This document shows, in pieces, positions 49,063-60,400 of a stretch of 64,000 nt of DNA. Source of the DNA: Eubacteriales bacterium (GTDB taxonomy: Bacteria > Bacillota > Clostridia > Lachnospirales > Lachnospiraceae). Each line of letters begins with the position of its first letter. Within the stretch, counting starts at the first letter, position 1. Below the pieces are notes generated by a model that did no database searches, had not been told where the DNA came from, and saw only the letters and a program-made list of their open reading frames with translations. The translations under genes and the position numbers were made by a program. Location: the NCBI GenBank assembly GCA_030524545.1, contig JAUNGM010000019.1:25443-89442 (forward strand). Reading direction: 5' to 3'.

Positions 49063-51277
49063 AATTAAAAAAGAGAAAACCCCGGAAGTGAAATTCAAAA
49101 AAGAAATGGAGATTGCTGTACATAAGAAAAACCTGGTATCCCCTCAGAATGAAAACCGGACTTCCTTCCACATAAAAGACAGCGCTGATTTTTTGGGAAA
49201 GAAGAAAACGGCGGATGGCAAAGATTTCGCAGGGAATGCATTAAAAGAGAAAAGTATCCGGGATGGAAAAACAGTGCAGCCAGCCGGCCGCAGCATGGAA
49301 AGGGAGAAGCAGGGAGCCTCTGCCCGAAGCAGTACAGAAAGGGCCAGGGATAACGGAAACAGAAGCATGGCCGTAAACGGAAAAACTGAACAGGACAAAA
49401 TGAGGCGGACAGCAAAGGACACAGCATCCAGAAATCATGTGCAGTATGGAAACAACAGGCAGGGCGGGGAGCAATCCCTGCTGTCAAAGGATGCGGGAAA
49501 TACACCTGGGGGCCTGCCGCCGCAGGCCGTATACCAGGCAGGGATTTTGACGAACGCACAGGCAAAAGAGAAATTCAGGCAGAATAAAAAAATCAGGGCA
49601 CTTTCTGATACTCCGAAGATAAAGACGAAGAAAACAGAGATGATGATAAAAGGCGTAAGGCGGGGCGGCAAAGCGGTACTTACCCAGTTAGATGGAGGAG
49701 AAGAGGTAAATGAAGCATTCCATGCCATAGATACCGCCAGACGTCCGCTGGACAGTGCTGCAGAAAAACGGAAGTATGCAAAAGCAGAGGAAAAGCTAAA
49801 GATTAAGCAGGCTGACCAGAAAATCAGCAGTAAACAGTTTCAGAAAGAATTGAAGAGTAAGAAAAAGGAGATCGCGCATAAGCAGACACAACAGGCGATC
49901 CGGCAAAGAAAGCTGCAGTATGTGATCAATAAACTGACCGGTTCAGGGGAGAATGACAGTATTGTACAAGTGGCAAAGGACATTGTGCGGGTAAAAGCTG
50001 AGTTTGTGATGCTCAAAGTGGTAAAATTCATCGGTGCGCTTCTCGCCCCCTTATTTGGAATCCTTTTCATGGCTGCGTTTCCGGTAGTGCTGATCGTGAT
50101 GCTGTTATATTGTTCTCCATTAGGGGCATTTATGGAAAACCCCTCTAAGGAGACACCCTCCATTCAGGAGGTCCTGGGCGGTTATTATATGGAATTTAAC
50201 CAGGGCGTGTCTGCAAATGCCGGGGAAAACGGGGCCGTTACCTATCTGCATGAAAAGGATGGGAATTATGTGAGCAATTACATGGATACCCTGATGGTCT
50301 ATATGGTTCAGTATGGAACCGGCGATCTTGGAGTTGTCATGGACGAAGAACATAAACGATATTTAAAGGAAATCTTTGATGAAATGAACAGTTTTGAGGA
50401 TACCACCGTGACTACAACGATCCAGGCAGGACAGTCTTTGGGAAATGTAGTGACAAGTGCCTACTGTTCCTGCCCGATCTGCTGCGGCGTATGGTCAGGC
50501 GGGCCCACTGCGTCCGGTGCCATGCCGACTGCAAACCATACGCTTGCGGTAGATGCCGCCAATCCGTTTGTCCCTATGGGGACTAAAATCATTATGAATG
50601 GAACGGAATATGTGGTAGAAGATACTGGGAATTTTGACCAGTATGGAGTACAGTTTGATATTTATTTTGATGACCATACGACCGCAAGCAACTGGGGACA
50701 TCAGACAATGGAGGCTTTTCTGGCAGACGGGGATGAAAATACGATCTCCGTAACGAGAAGGGGAAGTTATGTGAAGAACATGAATTATGAGGATTATATC
50801 GCACTTGGCAAGCTGACAGAGGAACAGGAAGAGCTTTTGCGCGAAGCAATGAGTGAAGAGTTCCGAAGTGAGATCCCGTCCTTCGGCGTAGGAAGTGACG
50901 TTGCGAACCTTGCACTTACGAAAGTAGGATGCCAGTACAGCCAGGACCGCAGATATGAGGAGGGCTTCTATGACTGCAGCTCTCTGGTACAGCGGTGTTA
51001 TGCGGAGTTTGGCATTAATCTTCCTGCCATTGCATCCACACAGGGACAATATATTGTAGAGCATGGACTGGAAGTGACAGAGGACATGCTGGAGCCGGGA
51101 GACCTCATTTTTTATTCTTATGAGCAAAACGGGGAGTTCCGTAATATTTCCCATGTGGCAATTTATATCGGAAACGGAAGAATCGTTCATGCGGCGAATA
51201 CGGCAAGGGGCGTGGTAAACGACCCATTCAACCCGTCAAATATCGGCTTATATGGTAGACCAAGTTTAGGGAAGTAA
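49052..51277 (+). CDS. cell-wall hydrolase of the conjugation machine: 3D + NlpC/P60
   Basis: A 741-residue VirB1-like protein that would open the cell wall for the mating channel. Residues 1-300 are basic and disordered and stay inside; one membrane helix follows (about 325-352, GALLAPLFGILFMAAFPVVL); outside lie a 3D-type domain (SAYCSCPICCGVWSGGPTAS, then the Asp-containing TLAVDAANPF) and a C-terminal NlpC/P60 peptidase with Cys in YDCSSLVQ and His in ISHVAIYIGNG. Start ATG 49052 follows GGGGAGG. In related elements a lysozyme domain often takes the place of 3D. Confidence 0.87.
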   Translation: MDLKIKKEKTPEVKFKKEMEIAVHKKNLVSPQNENRTSFHIKDSADFLGKKKTADGKDFAGNALKEKSIRDGKTVQPAGRSMEREKQGASARSSTERARDNGNRSMAVNGKTEQDKMRRTAKDTASRNHVQYGNNRQGGEQSLLSKDAGNTPGGLPPQAVYQAGILTNAQAKEKFRQNKKIRALSDTPKIKTKKTEMMIKGVRRGGKAVLTQLDGGEEVNEAFHAIDTARRPLDSAAEKRKYAKAEEKLKIKQADQKISSKQFQKELKSKKKEIAHKQTQQAIRQRKLQYVINKLTGSGENDSIVQVAKDIVRVKAEFVMLKVVKFIGALLAPLFGILFMAAFPVVLIVMLLYCSPLGAFMENPSKETPSIQEVLGGYYMEFNQGVSANAGENGAVTYLHEKDGNYVSNYMDTLMVYMVQYGTGDLGVVMDEEHKRYLKEIFDEMNSFEDTTVTTTIQAGQSLGNVVTSAYCSCPICCGVWSGGPTASGAMPTANHTLAVDAANPFVPMGTKIIMNGTEYVVEDTGNFDQYGVQFDIYFDDHTTASNWGHQTMEAFLADGDENTISVTRRGSYVKNMNYEDYIALGKLTEEQEELLREAMSEEFRSEIPSFGVGSDVANLALTKVGCQYSQDRRYEEGFYDCSSLVQRCYAEFGINLPAIASTQGQYIVEHGLEVTEDMLEPGDLIFYSYEQNGEFRNISHVAIYIGNGRIVHAANTARGVVNDPFNPSNIGLYGRPSLGK

Positions 51278-51286
51278 AGGAGGCAT

Positions 51287-51484
51287 ATGGAAAAAGAATA
51301 TGACGTTACGATAAGGGAAATCCTGCAGCGCACGGTAAGGCAGAAAGCATCCAGCAGGGAGGAAGCGCTGGAAATCGTGGAAGCAAAATACCGGGCAGAA
51401 GAGATCGTCCTTGCAGCAGAGGATTTTTTTGACCATGAGTTTGGGTGCCGGGAGGTCCCTATCACTAAGGAACAAAAAAGGTAG
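51287..51484 (+). CDS. DpnD/PcfM family protein
   Basis: A 65-residue protein with the DpnD/PcfM pattern (YDVTIREILQRTVRQKASS then EEALEIVEAKYR). The family is present in many conjugative plasmids, role unknown. Ribosome site AAAGGAGG at 51277-51284. Confidence 0.78.
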   Translation: MEKEYDVTIREILQRTVRQKASSREEALEIVEAKYRAEEIVLAAEDFFDHEFGCREVPITKEQKR

Positions 51485-51493
51485 GGTGAAACC

Positions 51494-52090
51494 ATGGGAA
51501 GAAAATCAGGAGATATGGACTATGCAATGGAACTAAAGGCTGATTACCAAAAATGGTTTACAATCTGGAAGCAGGGATGGAGTGACCCGAATTATCCGGA
51601 CGGGACAGGGCTTAATGGAGCCAGAGGGCGTATTATGAGGGAAAAAAAGGAACTGGAAAAGACTGACGGGGAATTGCCGGAGGAATACCACTGGCTTCTT
51701 CCCCCGGAGGTCCCGGAAGATTTTATGGCACGGACAAAAGAGCTCTGGTATGGCGGAATCCGAAGCTACCTGCGGTATCTGGCGGATGAGGATTACCAGT
51801 ATCTGTGCCAGGTCAAGGATTCCCTTTCGAGGGAAATCATAAAACACAGCAGTATTGAAAATGTGATCGGTTATGTGCAGGGAGTAAAATATGCGCTGGA
51901 GCATAAAGATTTTCTGACGCTGCGAAGGCATGAAAATCCGGAACGATATCTGGAAAGCTTTCAACAGTGCAGGGAGCGTATTGGGGAAATGCTCCTGAGG
52001 GAAAAGAAAGAAGCATTAGCGGATGAAAAAGGCGGGCAGCTTAATTTATTCCAGATGGGAATGTCACAGAAGAATGGCGTGCATAGATAG
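51494..52090 (+). CDS. unknown protein with C-terminal clamp-binding-like motif
   Basis: A 198-residue helical protein ([40 protein letters not shown]). It ends with [14 protein letters not shown] is close to the consensus QL[SD]LF by which proteins dock on the DNA polymerase sliding clamp. Placed between DpnD/PcfM and the helicase gene. No enzymatic motif. Confidence 0.6.
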   Translation: MGRKSGDMDYAMELKADYQKWFTIWKQGWSDPNYPDGTGLNGARGRIMREKKELEKTDGELPEEYHWLLPPEVPEDFMARTKELWYGGIRSYLRYLADEDYQYLCQVKDSLSREIIKHSSIENVIGYVQGVKYALEHKDFLTLRRHENPERYLESFQQCRERIGEMLLREKKEALADEKGGQLNLFQMGMSQKNGVHR

Positions 52091-52104
52091 GAAGGAGGGG
52101 ATGC

Positions 52105-55100
52105 ATGGAACATATAACAAAAGTAAAGGATTTATATGAGCAGACGGTCTCGATGATCTCCCAGTCGGAGGAATCATGGAAAGATTTTCTGGAATGTATG
52201 GGGCGGCTGTACCAGTTGGATTTTTTAAATACCTGCATGGTATATGCACAGAGGCCGGATGCCACGGTTCTGGCAGGGTTTGAACAATGGATGGAGCTTA
52301 ATCTTCCGGTTATGAGAGGCAGTAAAGGAATTGCAGTCTTCCCGTCAAAACTGTTTGGGGAGAATGTTACCCATGTATTTGATGTGTCAGATACAAAAGG
52401 GAAAGGCGTGCGCCCCTGGAATTGGACAGTAAACGGAACTAACCGCCGGAAACTGGCCAAGATGCTTTTCCCGGAAATCTATGAGAAAGAAAAAAAGTTC
52501 AAAAATTCCTTAAACACCTTTACAAGAACGTATGTTTGGGTTATGATAAAAGGGGAGGATGGAATAAGCAAAACGCTGGAAAGGCTGAAAACACTTACCA
52601 GAGCGGAAGCATCTGCGGAGGAAATGGAGATTACCCAGTTTATCGTAAACAGCACACTTTATGCAGTGGAGAGCCGGTGCGGGTTTACAGACAGGGAATT
52701 GGATTTTTCTCTTATCAGCCAGTACAGGAATGAGGAAATCCTGTACCGTGCAGGGCGTTTGATCTCCCATTTATCAGGAAAAGTTTTATTTGAAATATCA
52801 AAAACCATGAAAAACATCGATTTGGAGAGGAGTGAATATTATGGCAGGGATTACAGGAATCCAGTACAGGGAAGTGGACGGCCTGCAGTTTCCCGTATTG
52901 GAGGGAACCATGAGCGAGGAGAAGGTAATGGCAGCCCTGAACAAATACGGAAGGATGGCGGCCAGGGATTTACAGGAGAACGATCCGGACCGGTACGAGA
53001 TGATGCTGCTGTCGGGAATGCTTCTTCCGAAAATGCAGGAAGTACAGGAACAGGCGGAGACACTGCACGACCAGCTCTCGGAGAATCTGGTCAAAGCATG
53101 GATGGCACAGGACAACGTGAGTCCATACGATACCATGAAGATGACAAGCCTGAGGACACAGGCGGATATGGAAGCCGAGGAGGAAGTGATCAGGGAAATC
53201 ATCCATCAGATGAGATAACAGAAACACAGCAGCCGGATAAAGAGATACCGGATGAACCAAAACAGGAAGAGGGAACCGCTGAGGCGGTTCCTTTTGCGTT
53301 ATCGGATATCCAGCCGGGGGAAGTTACCGAAGAGATAAAACGTACCGTCCTTCTTGAAATGACGGAGGAAGGGCAGAAACAGGCCGTTTATCTGTTTTTT
53401 GCCAATAACCCGGATATAGGGGAACGGGGGGAATACCTGCATGAGATCTATGGGGATGACGAAGTACGGAAAGAATCAAAAGACGCCTTTTTGTCTTATG
53501 AAGGAGGGCGTGCCGGATTCTACCTGCTTTGGTCCGGGGATGATTCCCTGTATGAAGGGTACTGGTACTGGGAGGATGTATGCAAAAGCATAGAAAATCT
53601 GATCGGGGAAAGGAACTATCTTCCGTTGGAATCCCTTTCAGATCTGGCTATGGATGATGGGGAAGCCGTGGAGGAAGCAGAAAATGCCCCCGAGTTCGTG
53701 GATGAAGAGCCAGACCCATTAGAACTTCTGAAAGAGAGAATCCTGGATATCGGGGCGCAGTTTTATGCACAGAAGATCAGCACGGATATCTTAAAGCAAA
53801 TGCTCTGCCGGATTTACAGTACCAACCAGCCGGGGAAAGAAAAAGCAGCATTTCTTAAAAACATGCTGACACAGCATGGGGAAATGCCGCAATCCTACCA
53901 TACGGTACATCTGGATAACGAAAACTATGAGTTCCTTGTTTCTGAAGAGGGTGTGCGTATTTCGCTGATGGATGATCCGGGCGGGGAATTTACCAACATC
54001 CAATTTGACTGGGAGGAATTTGGGGATATTACCGCCCATTTGGTAGAGGAAGACCGCATATCATACAGCGAGGACCTGGAAACGGTCAAACAACAGCAGA
54101 AAATGTTCCAGATGCTTTCCTGGTTTGTCAGCCTCCGTGGGGAGTATGCTGCGATATTGGAAAAAGAGGAACAGGAATTTCCGTCCGGAGAGCTGCAGCA
54201 GATGGTGGAGCGAGGAGCCTTTGAAGTGCCGCCGGATCCTTACCATGACAGCGTAAGAAAAGGGGCAGCACGGGAATTGGTGGAAAGGTCCATGGCGGTT
54301 GTGCCGTATCAGGCACTGGTCTATGATTTCTTTGGGCTGGATGTTACGCAGCGGGCAAAAACGGAATTTATCCAATGTCTTCTGACAGAAGTGAACCCGT
54401 GCCGGGAACTGGCACTTCCGGCGGGGGATGTTCCCGTAAACCTGCGGCTGGAAGATAATCTTATCAGGCTCTCTTATATGGACCAGGAAGGGTACCAGTA
54501 TGAACAGCTTTTATCCTATATGGAGATCGCCGGGGAAATCCAGGAGGCAATAGACAGGGATTCCTTTCTTACACCGGAAGAATATGAACTGGGAAAGATG
54601 GACGGATATGCTTTCTGCGGGGAAGCGGCAATAGAGCTGTTCCGGGAATTTTCCAACAAGGTCTGTGAGGAACCCCCGGCACGTACCGGGGAAAGCAAGC
54701 CGGAGACAGAAGTTACCCGGGAACCGGCAGCGGAAGCTACTGCAGGGGAGACAACCGAAAAAGAACCAGTGTTGGAAGAACCTGCGCCAACAGAAGAATT
54801 TTCCGGGGAACCGGCAGACTTTTATTATAAAGAAGGCTGGAAACTGCCGGAAGGCGGAAGCAAAACCAGATACCAGTGCAATGTAGCGGCAATCCGTACT
54901 TTACGGATGCTCGAGCAGGAAGGCAGGCCGGCTACTGCAAAGGAACAGGAGCTATTGGCAGGGTATGTCGGATGGGGAGGGCTTGCAAACGCATTTAATG
55001 CCAGAAATGCCGCGTGGAAGAAGGAATACAGGGAATTAAAGGAACTTCTTAATGAGAAAGAATATGAACAGGCAAGGCAGAGTGTGACCACTTCTTTCTA

Positions 55101-57894
55101 TACACCGCCAGAGATCATACGGGGGATTTACCATGGATTGAAACAGTTTGGTTTTCAAAACGGAAAGATACTGGAGCCTGCAGTGGGTATCGGAAACTTC
55201 TGGCATGGCCTGCCGGAAGAGATGCGGGAGTCGCAGCTTTACGGGGTAGAAGTGGATTCCATCAGCGGCAGGATTGCCGGATACCTGCATCCGTCAGCAA
55301 ACATCCAGATCAAGGGATTTGAAGAAACGGAATTTAGCGATAACAGCTTTGACGTGGTTGTAGGAAATGTCCCTTTTGGGGATTTCAAAGTATATGACCC
55401 GCGCTATAAGAAGCAAAAACTGAAGATCCATGACTACTTTATTACAAAGAGCCTGGACCTTTTAAGACCGGGAGGAATCCTGGCGGTCATTACCAGTAAG
55501 GGAACACTGGATAAAAATGATAATTCCCTGAGGAAGAGCCTGGCAGAGCAGGCGCAGCTTTTAGGGGCGATCCGGCTTCCGGGGAAATCCTTCAGCAAAG
55601 ATGCCAATACAGATGTGACCAGTGATATCCTGTTTTTACGGAAAAAACCGGAGCGGACGGCAGAGGAAACCATCTGGACATTTACCGGGCTTACGGAGGA
55701 TGATGTGCCGGTCAATGAGTATTTCCTGGAACATCCGGAAATGATGCTCGGCAGGATGGTATTTGATGAAAAAGTATTTGGGAAAGGCTCCAGGTATACT
55801 GCATTGGTAAACGAGGACCCGGATTTTAACCTTTCGGAACGGCTGTTATGTGCGGTGGAAGAACTGCCGAAAAATGTTTACCAGACCGGGGAACTGGCAG
55901 CGGAAAAGGAAGAAAGGGACAGGATTGACGCAGACCCGGACGTACCCAATTTTACATTTACGGTACATCAGGATGAGGTATATTACCGGGAAGGAAGCTA
56001 TATGTACCGGTACCAGGGCAAGGAGAGCATGAAGAGGCGTATCCGTGGTATGCATAAAATCCGCCTTCTGGTGCGTGAGGTTATGGAGATGCAGGCCAGG
56101 AATTGTACTGACGTAGAGCTGCAGGAAGCACAAACACACTTAAACAAACTGTATGATGCTTTTGTAAAGACGCATGGGCATTTTTCAGACCGTGCGAATA
56201 AGTCCGCTTTCCGGCAGGATAATGATTATCCGCTGTTATCTTCCCTTGAAGTGATGGATGAGGATAAAAATGTCCATAAGGCAGATATGTTCTATAAGCG
56301 CACAATCCGGCCGAGGGATATCATCACGCAGGTAGAAAATGCCTATGAAGCCTTACAGATCAGCTTATCGGAATACAATGAGGTCAACATCCCATATATG
56401 CTGTCCCTATATGCGGGAAGCCGTAAAGAAATGATAGAGGAACTGTCCGGAAGGATATATTTAAACCCTATGAAGGCAGACCCGCAGAATCCAAATGTGG
56501 GATGGGAAACGGCGGAGGAATATTTAAGCGGGGATGTACGCCAGAAGTTGAAAACTGCCCGTATTTACGCCCAAACGGACCCCGTGTATGCAGAAAATGT
56601 GGAAGCGCTGGAAAAAGTGCAGCCAAAGGACCTGACAGCACCGGAAATTTCCGTAAAACTGGGTACGACCTGGATTGACACGGAGGATTATGAAAAATTC
56701 CTGTACGAAGTCCTGCAGACGCCGGAAAACTGCCAGAGGGGGAAAGTACCGTTAAGGATGGCCGTGACCGTGGAGCGGATGGATATGGATATGTCCTACC
56801 ATATTGAAAATAAAGGCATGGTATCGAATACCATCCTTGCACAGCAGACTTTTGGAACCAAGAGGATTGATGCCTATACGCTTGCAGAAGAAATCATGAA
56901 TGGCCGTGTGATTCTGGTGCGTGACCGCATAGAGGAAGGGGATAAAGTACGTTATGAGGTAAACAGGCGGGAGACAATGATTGCCAGGGATAAGGCGGAA
57001 CAACTGAAAGAGGAATTCCGGAACTGGATTTTCAAGGATTCTGAACGAAGGAAAAAATATGTAGATTATTATAACCAGACCTTTAACTGCATCAGGCTTC
57101 GGGAATATGACGGTTCCTATCTGAAGCTTCCTGGCCTGAGCCCTTTGATTGAGCTTCGTCCCTATCAGAAAAATGCGGTGGCAAGAATCTTATCATCGGG
57201 AGGGAATACCCTGCTTGCACATGCGGTTGGGGCAGGAAAGAGCATAGAAATGATCTGTGCCTGTATGGAAATGCGCCGGCTGGGGCTTGCAACCAAGCCC
57301 ATGATCACGGTGCCAAACCACCTGACGTACCAGATGGGAGCCGAGTTTATACGGACTTATCCCAATGCCAATATCCTGATTGCAAAAAAAGAGGATTTCC
57401 AGAAAGAAAACAGGAGGCGCCTGATTGCCCGGATAGCAACAGGGGATTATGACTGTGTGATCGTGGGGCATACCCAGTTCCAAAGGATTCCCATTTCAGA
57501 GGAACGCCAGAAAGAAATGATGGAAAAACAGGTGGAGCAGTTAATGATTGCCATTGATATGGCAAAGCGGGAGGAAGGCAAAAACTGGTCCGTAAAACAA
57601 ATGGAAACCAAAAAAAAGCAGCTTTTAGATAAGATTAAGCGCATGAACAATGAGGAAATCAAAGACCATGTGGTATGCTTTGAGGAACTTGGTGTCAATG
57701 CGCTTTTTGTAGACGAAGCGCATAATTTTAAAAATCTCGATATTTTTACAAAGATGAACAATATTGCAGGCATTAATGCCAATGGTTCCCAGAGGGCTAT
57801 GGACATGCGCCAGAAGGCACAATATATCAATGAGATCAACCACGGTACCGGCGTTGTCCTTGCAACCGGGACCCCGATATCCAATTCTATGTCA
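52105..57894 (+). CDS. SNF2 helicase / N6-methyltransferase giant protein, exon 1
   Basis: Exon 1 encodes residues 1-1930 of a 2503-residue protein. N-terminal ~235 residues resemble ArdC/LPD-type DNA-binding domains ([20 protein letters not shown]), followed by a Gly/Ser-rich linker (about 245-380) and several LPD-like segments. A methyltransferase part has [12 protein letters not shown] (motif I) and [10 protein letters not shown] (NPPF-like, about 1088). The helicase has [11 protein letters not shown] (Walker A), VDEAHNF (DEAH) and [11 protein letters not shown] just before the intron. Such proteins are a hallmark of Tn1549-like elements and are thought to protect or process incoming DNA. 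Exon 1 ends at the complete codon TCA; without splicing it stops four codons later at 57906. Confidence 0.88.
52841..53218 (+). CDS. TnpV-like protein, nested in another frame of the helicase gene
   Basis: A 125-residue protein read in a frame different from the helicase gene but on the same strand. ATG 52841 has a strong ribosome site GGAGAGGAG (52824-52832). It looks like the TnpV transposon-encoded family: [14 protein letters not shown] near the start, [12 protein letters not shown], then helical and charged to IREIIHQMR. Over the same bases the helicase frame encodes only a Gly/Ser/Asp-rich linker, so the two frames can coexist. Role unknown. Confidence 0.65.
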   Translation: MAGITGIQYREVDGLQFPVLEGTMSEEKVMAALNKYGRMAARDLQENDPDRYEMMLLSGMLLPKMQEVQEQAETLHDQLSENLVKAWMAQDNVSPYDTMKMTSLRTQADMEAEEEVIREIIHQMR

Positions 57895-58481
57895 GTGCGC
57901 CCGTAAGGGGCTGTAATAATCTTACCTTGAGCAAGTAATAGGGCAAGGTATCAAAGCGGGATAATCCGCACCCTATCGTCACCCGACTTATCCAAAAAGG
58001 GAAACCTGACGGGGAGTGTAGCATGTCGGAGGGCACGAAACACGGAAACTTCCAAAGTGTTTGCGTGGTAGTGGCGAAAAGTTATGAATAAGGAAGAAAG
58101 CTAAACTGCCTGAATGACAGCCGGAGATTGGGCAAAATGTTGCTCCATGCGTAAGGAAGTTATACCCGCATGTACTCTGGTGGATATGAGTCTGCCATGC
58201 GTATTCACAAGATACCCAGAGTAAATCAGCCATAGGATAATGGAAAACGGCGAACGTCACATCCGAAATCATAACAGGCTTATGTTATTACAGTTCTAAA
58301 CGGGGATTGCCTAAGGTAAAATGCCGAAAAACGGCTATGAGTGCTATGAGAAAAGTGACTCTGAATATTTACTATGGCAACAGAGTCTCCGTAGTAGTCC
58401 GAGGACGGGAAAGCTGTCCACATGGCGAAGGGAGACAGTCTTTCTTCAATACAAACAATAAGGAAAGGTGCGTGAGGCATT

Positions 58482-60296
58482 ATGAGAAGTCCCGAAAATG
58501 TATTGAAAAGTTTAAGTGAAAAAGCAAAAAACAAAGAATACAGATACGAGAGATTATATCGTAACCTGTACAATCCAGAGTTCTATCTGCTTGCATACCA
58601 GAATATTGCGACCTCTCAGGGGAGCATGACGGCAGGAGCAGACGGACTCACTCTTGACGGTATGAGCCTGGAACGTATTGAAAAGCTCATTGAGAAACTG
58701 AGAAACCACTCATACCAGCCGAACCCTGTTAGGCGTGTTTATATTGCGAAGAAAAACAGCAGTAAAAAGCGCCCACTGGGGATTCCGTCAACGGATGATA
58801 AACTGTTACAGGAAGTTGTCCGTATGATACTTGAAGCGATTTATGAGCCGATATTCTCCGATAATTCACATGGTTTCAGACCGAAAAGAAGCTGCCATAC
58901 AGCGTTAAAAGAAATCGTAACGCTGTTTACTGGCGCAAAGTGGATAATAGAGGGAGATATTAAGGCTTGCTTTGACAGCTTCGACCACCATATCACAATA
59001 CAGCTTTTGAAAAAGCGTATAAAAGATGAAGCGTTCATATCACTGATGTGGAAATTTCTAAGGGCAGGATATATGGAACAGTGGACATACCATGAAACGT
59101 ACTCCGGCAGTCCGCAAGGCTCCGGTGTCAGTCCGATACTTGCCAACATCTATCTGAATGAACTTGATGAGTTCATGGCAAAGATGAAAATCAGTTTTGA
59201 CAAAGGCGATACAAGAAGCCGTAAAGTCCACAAAGACCATGATAAGGCACGTTGGGCTTATAGGAAAGCGCAGAAAAATCTGGAAATGGAGCGCACAGAA
59301 GCAAACTTGGCAGCATTTAAAGAAGCAAGGAAAGTGATGTTGTCCACTCCGCATTTAGACGAAATGGACGAAAATTACAAAAGGCTTCAATATAACCGTT
59401 ACGCCGATGATTTCTTGATTTCAGTAACAGGTTCAAAGCAGGATGCCGAAAATATCAAAGAGCAGGTGAGAATATTTCTGAAAGACAAGCTGAATCTCAC
59501 AATGTCGGAGGAGAAAACTCACGTTACCCATTCTTCTGAAAAAGTGCGGTATCTTGGATACGACATAAGAATATCAAGAAGTCAGGATACGAAGCGGACG
59601 AAAAAGGGCCTGCAACGGGTGTGGTATGGAAAAGTGCAGTTATATGTGCCGAAAGAAAAATGGATTGCGAAACTGCACGAATACGGTGCGTTTAAAATCA
59701 AAAAAGACGAAAACGGCAAAGAGATTTGGAAGCCGCTCCACAGAGGGGCGCTCATGCCATTAGATGATGTGGCAATCATCAGTAAATATAATTCTGAAAT
59801 CAGAGGATTGTACAATTATTACAGGTTAGCAATCAATGTATGCAATCTGGGGAAATTCCATTCTATCATGCGTGGAAGCTGTCTAAAGACGTTGGCGGCA
59901 AAATATAATTCTTCTGTTATGAAGATGTATAAGAAATACCGTAGCGTAAAGGGTGACTTTGGCGCAGACTACAAAACTAAGAGCGGAACAAAGCGGTGTG
60001 AGTTTTACAATGAAGGATTTAGGCGTAATAACAATATCGCACCTGAATTTGTAGACATTATGCCGAAGTACAGAGGGCAGATAAAACCGAATAGTCTTGC
60101 AGGACGTTTAAAAAGCGGACAATGCGAGAGGTGCGGAGCAAGCCCCGTGAAAGTGTATATGCACCATGTAAAACGCTTAAAAAATTTGAACGCTGATAAT
60201 GAATTTGACGAACTGATGTTACAGAAAAGGCGGAAGTCATTGGCTCTCTGCCCGAAATGCTACGAAGAAGCAAAAACAAAATCACTTAAACTATGA
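58482..60296 (+). CDS. ltrA: group II intron reverse transcriptase/maturase
   Basis: A 604-residue intron-encoded protein. Reverse-transcriptase blocks run from KKRPLGIPSTDDKLLQEVVR and GFRPKRSCHTAL to YADD in NRYADDFLISVTG (catalytic aspartates) and EKTHVTHSSEKVRYLGYDIR; a maturase X domain follows. The C terminus is an HNH-type endonuclease: CERCG, MHHVKRLKNL and CPKCYEE. It promotes splicing and mobility. ATG 58482 follows GGAAAGGTG and GAGG. Its stop is eight bases before domain V. Codons are more AT-rich than in the host gene. Confidence 0.95.
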   Translation: MRSPENVLKSLSEKAKNKEYRYERLYRNLYNPEFYLLAYQNIATSQGSMTAGADGLTLDGMSLERIEKLIEKLRNHSYQPNPVRRVYIAKKNSSKKRPLGIPSTDDKLLQEVVRMILEAIYEPIFSDNSHGFRPKRSCHTALKEIVTLFTGAKWIIEGDIKACFDSFDHHITIQLLKKRIKDEAFISLMWKFLRAGYMEQWTYHETYSGSPQGSGVSPILANIYLNELDEFMAKMKISFDKGDTRSRKVHKDHDKARWAYRKAQKNLEMERTEANLAAFKEARKVMLSTPHLDEMDENYKRLQYNRYADDFLISVTGSKQDAENIKEQVRIFLKDKLNLTMSEEKTHVTHSSEKVRYLGYDIRISRSQDTKRTKKGLQRVWYGKVQLYVPKEKWIAKLHEYGAFKIKKDENGKEIWKPLHRGALMPLDDVAIISKYNSEIRGLYNYYRLAINVCNLGKFHSIMRGSCLKTLAAKYNSSVMKMYKKYRSVKGDFGADYKTKSGTKRCEFYNEGFRRNNNIAPEFVDIMPKYRGQIKPNSLAGRLKSGQCERCGASPVKVYMHHVKRLKNLNADNEFDELMLQKRRKSLALCPKCYEEAKTKSLKL

Positions 60297-60304
60297 AAGA
60301 TGGC

Positions 60305-60338
60305 GAGCCGTGTACATCGAGAGGTGTAAGCACGGTTC
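60305..60338 (+). ncRNA. group II intron domain V
   Basis: 34 nt that fold as GAGCCGTG/CACGGTTC outside and TACATC/GGTGTA inside, with a GAGA tetraloop and an AG bulge. The AGC triad near the 5' side is the catalytic metal-binding site. Domain VI with its branch-point adenosine follows to about 60395. Confidence 0.88.
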
Positions 60339-60400
60339 TGGAGGGGGTTACGCCAAGACCGCTGATGAAAGGAAGTATGGCGTGGCGTTTCCTACCTTAT

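Larger units (their letters stand above)
57895..60400 (+). mobile_element. group II intron interrupting the helicase gene
   Basis: The intron begins with GTGCGCCC (57895) and ends with ..CCTACCTTAT (60400), matching the GTGYG..AY rule. It is 2506 nt long: about 590 nt of structured RNA (domains I-IV), the reverse transcriptase/maturase frame, and domains V-VI. The exons rejoin as ATG TCA | GAG CTT, giving SNSMSELYVMQ, exactly the sequence expected in this helicase family. So the boundary is supported by the protein as well as by the ends. Retrohoming would explain its insertion into this conserved site. Confidence 0.93.

Noticed and set aside
57895-57906. Stop codon at 57906 taken as the end of a truncated helicase
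   Set aside because: The bases are the 5' end of a group II intron; the frame resumes exactly at 60401 after the intron.
58000-58260. Specific exon-binding sequences of the intron (TGACA and GATTGG pairings with the 5' exon)
   Set aside because: Short matches exist, but their order does not fit the usual EBS2-EBS1 order, so they may be chance.
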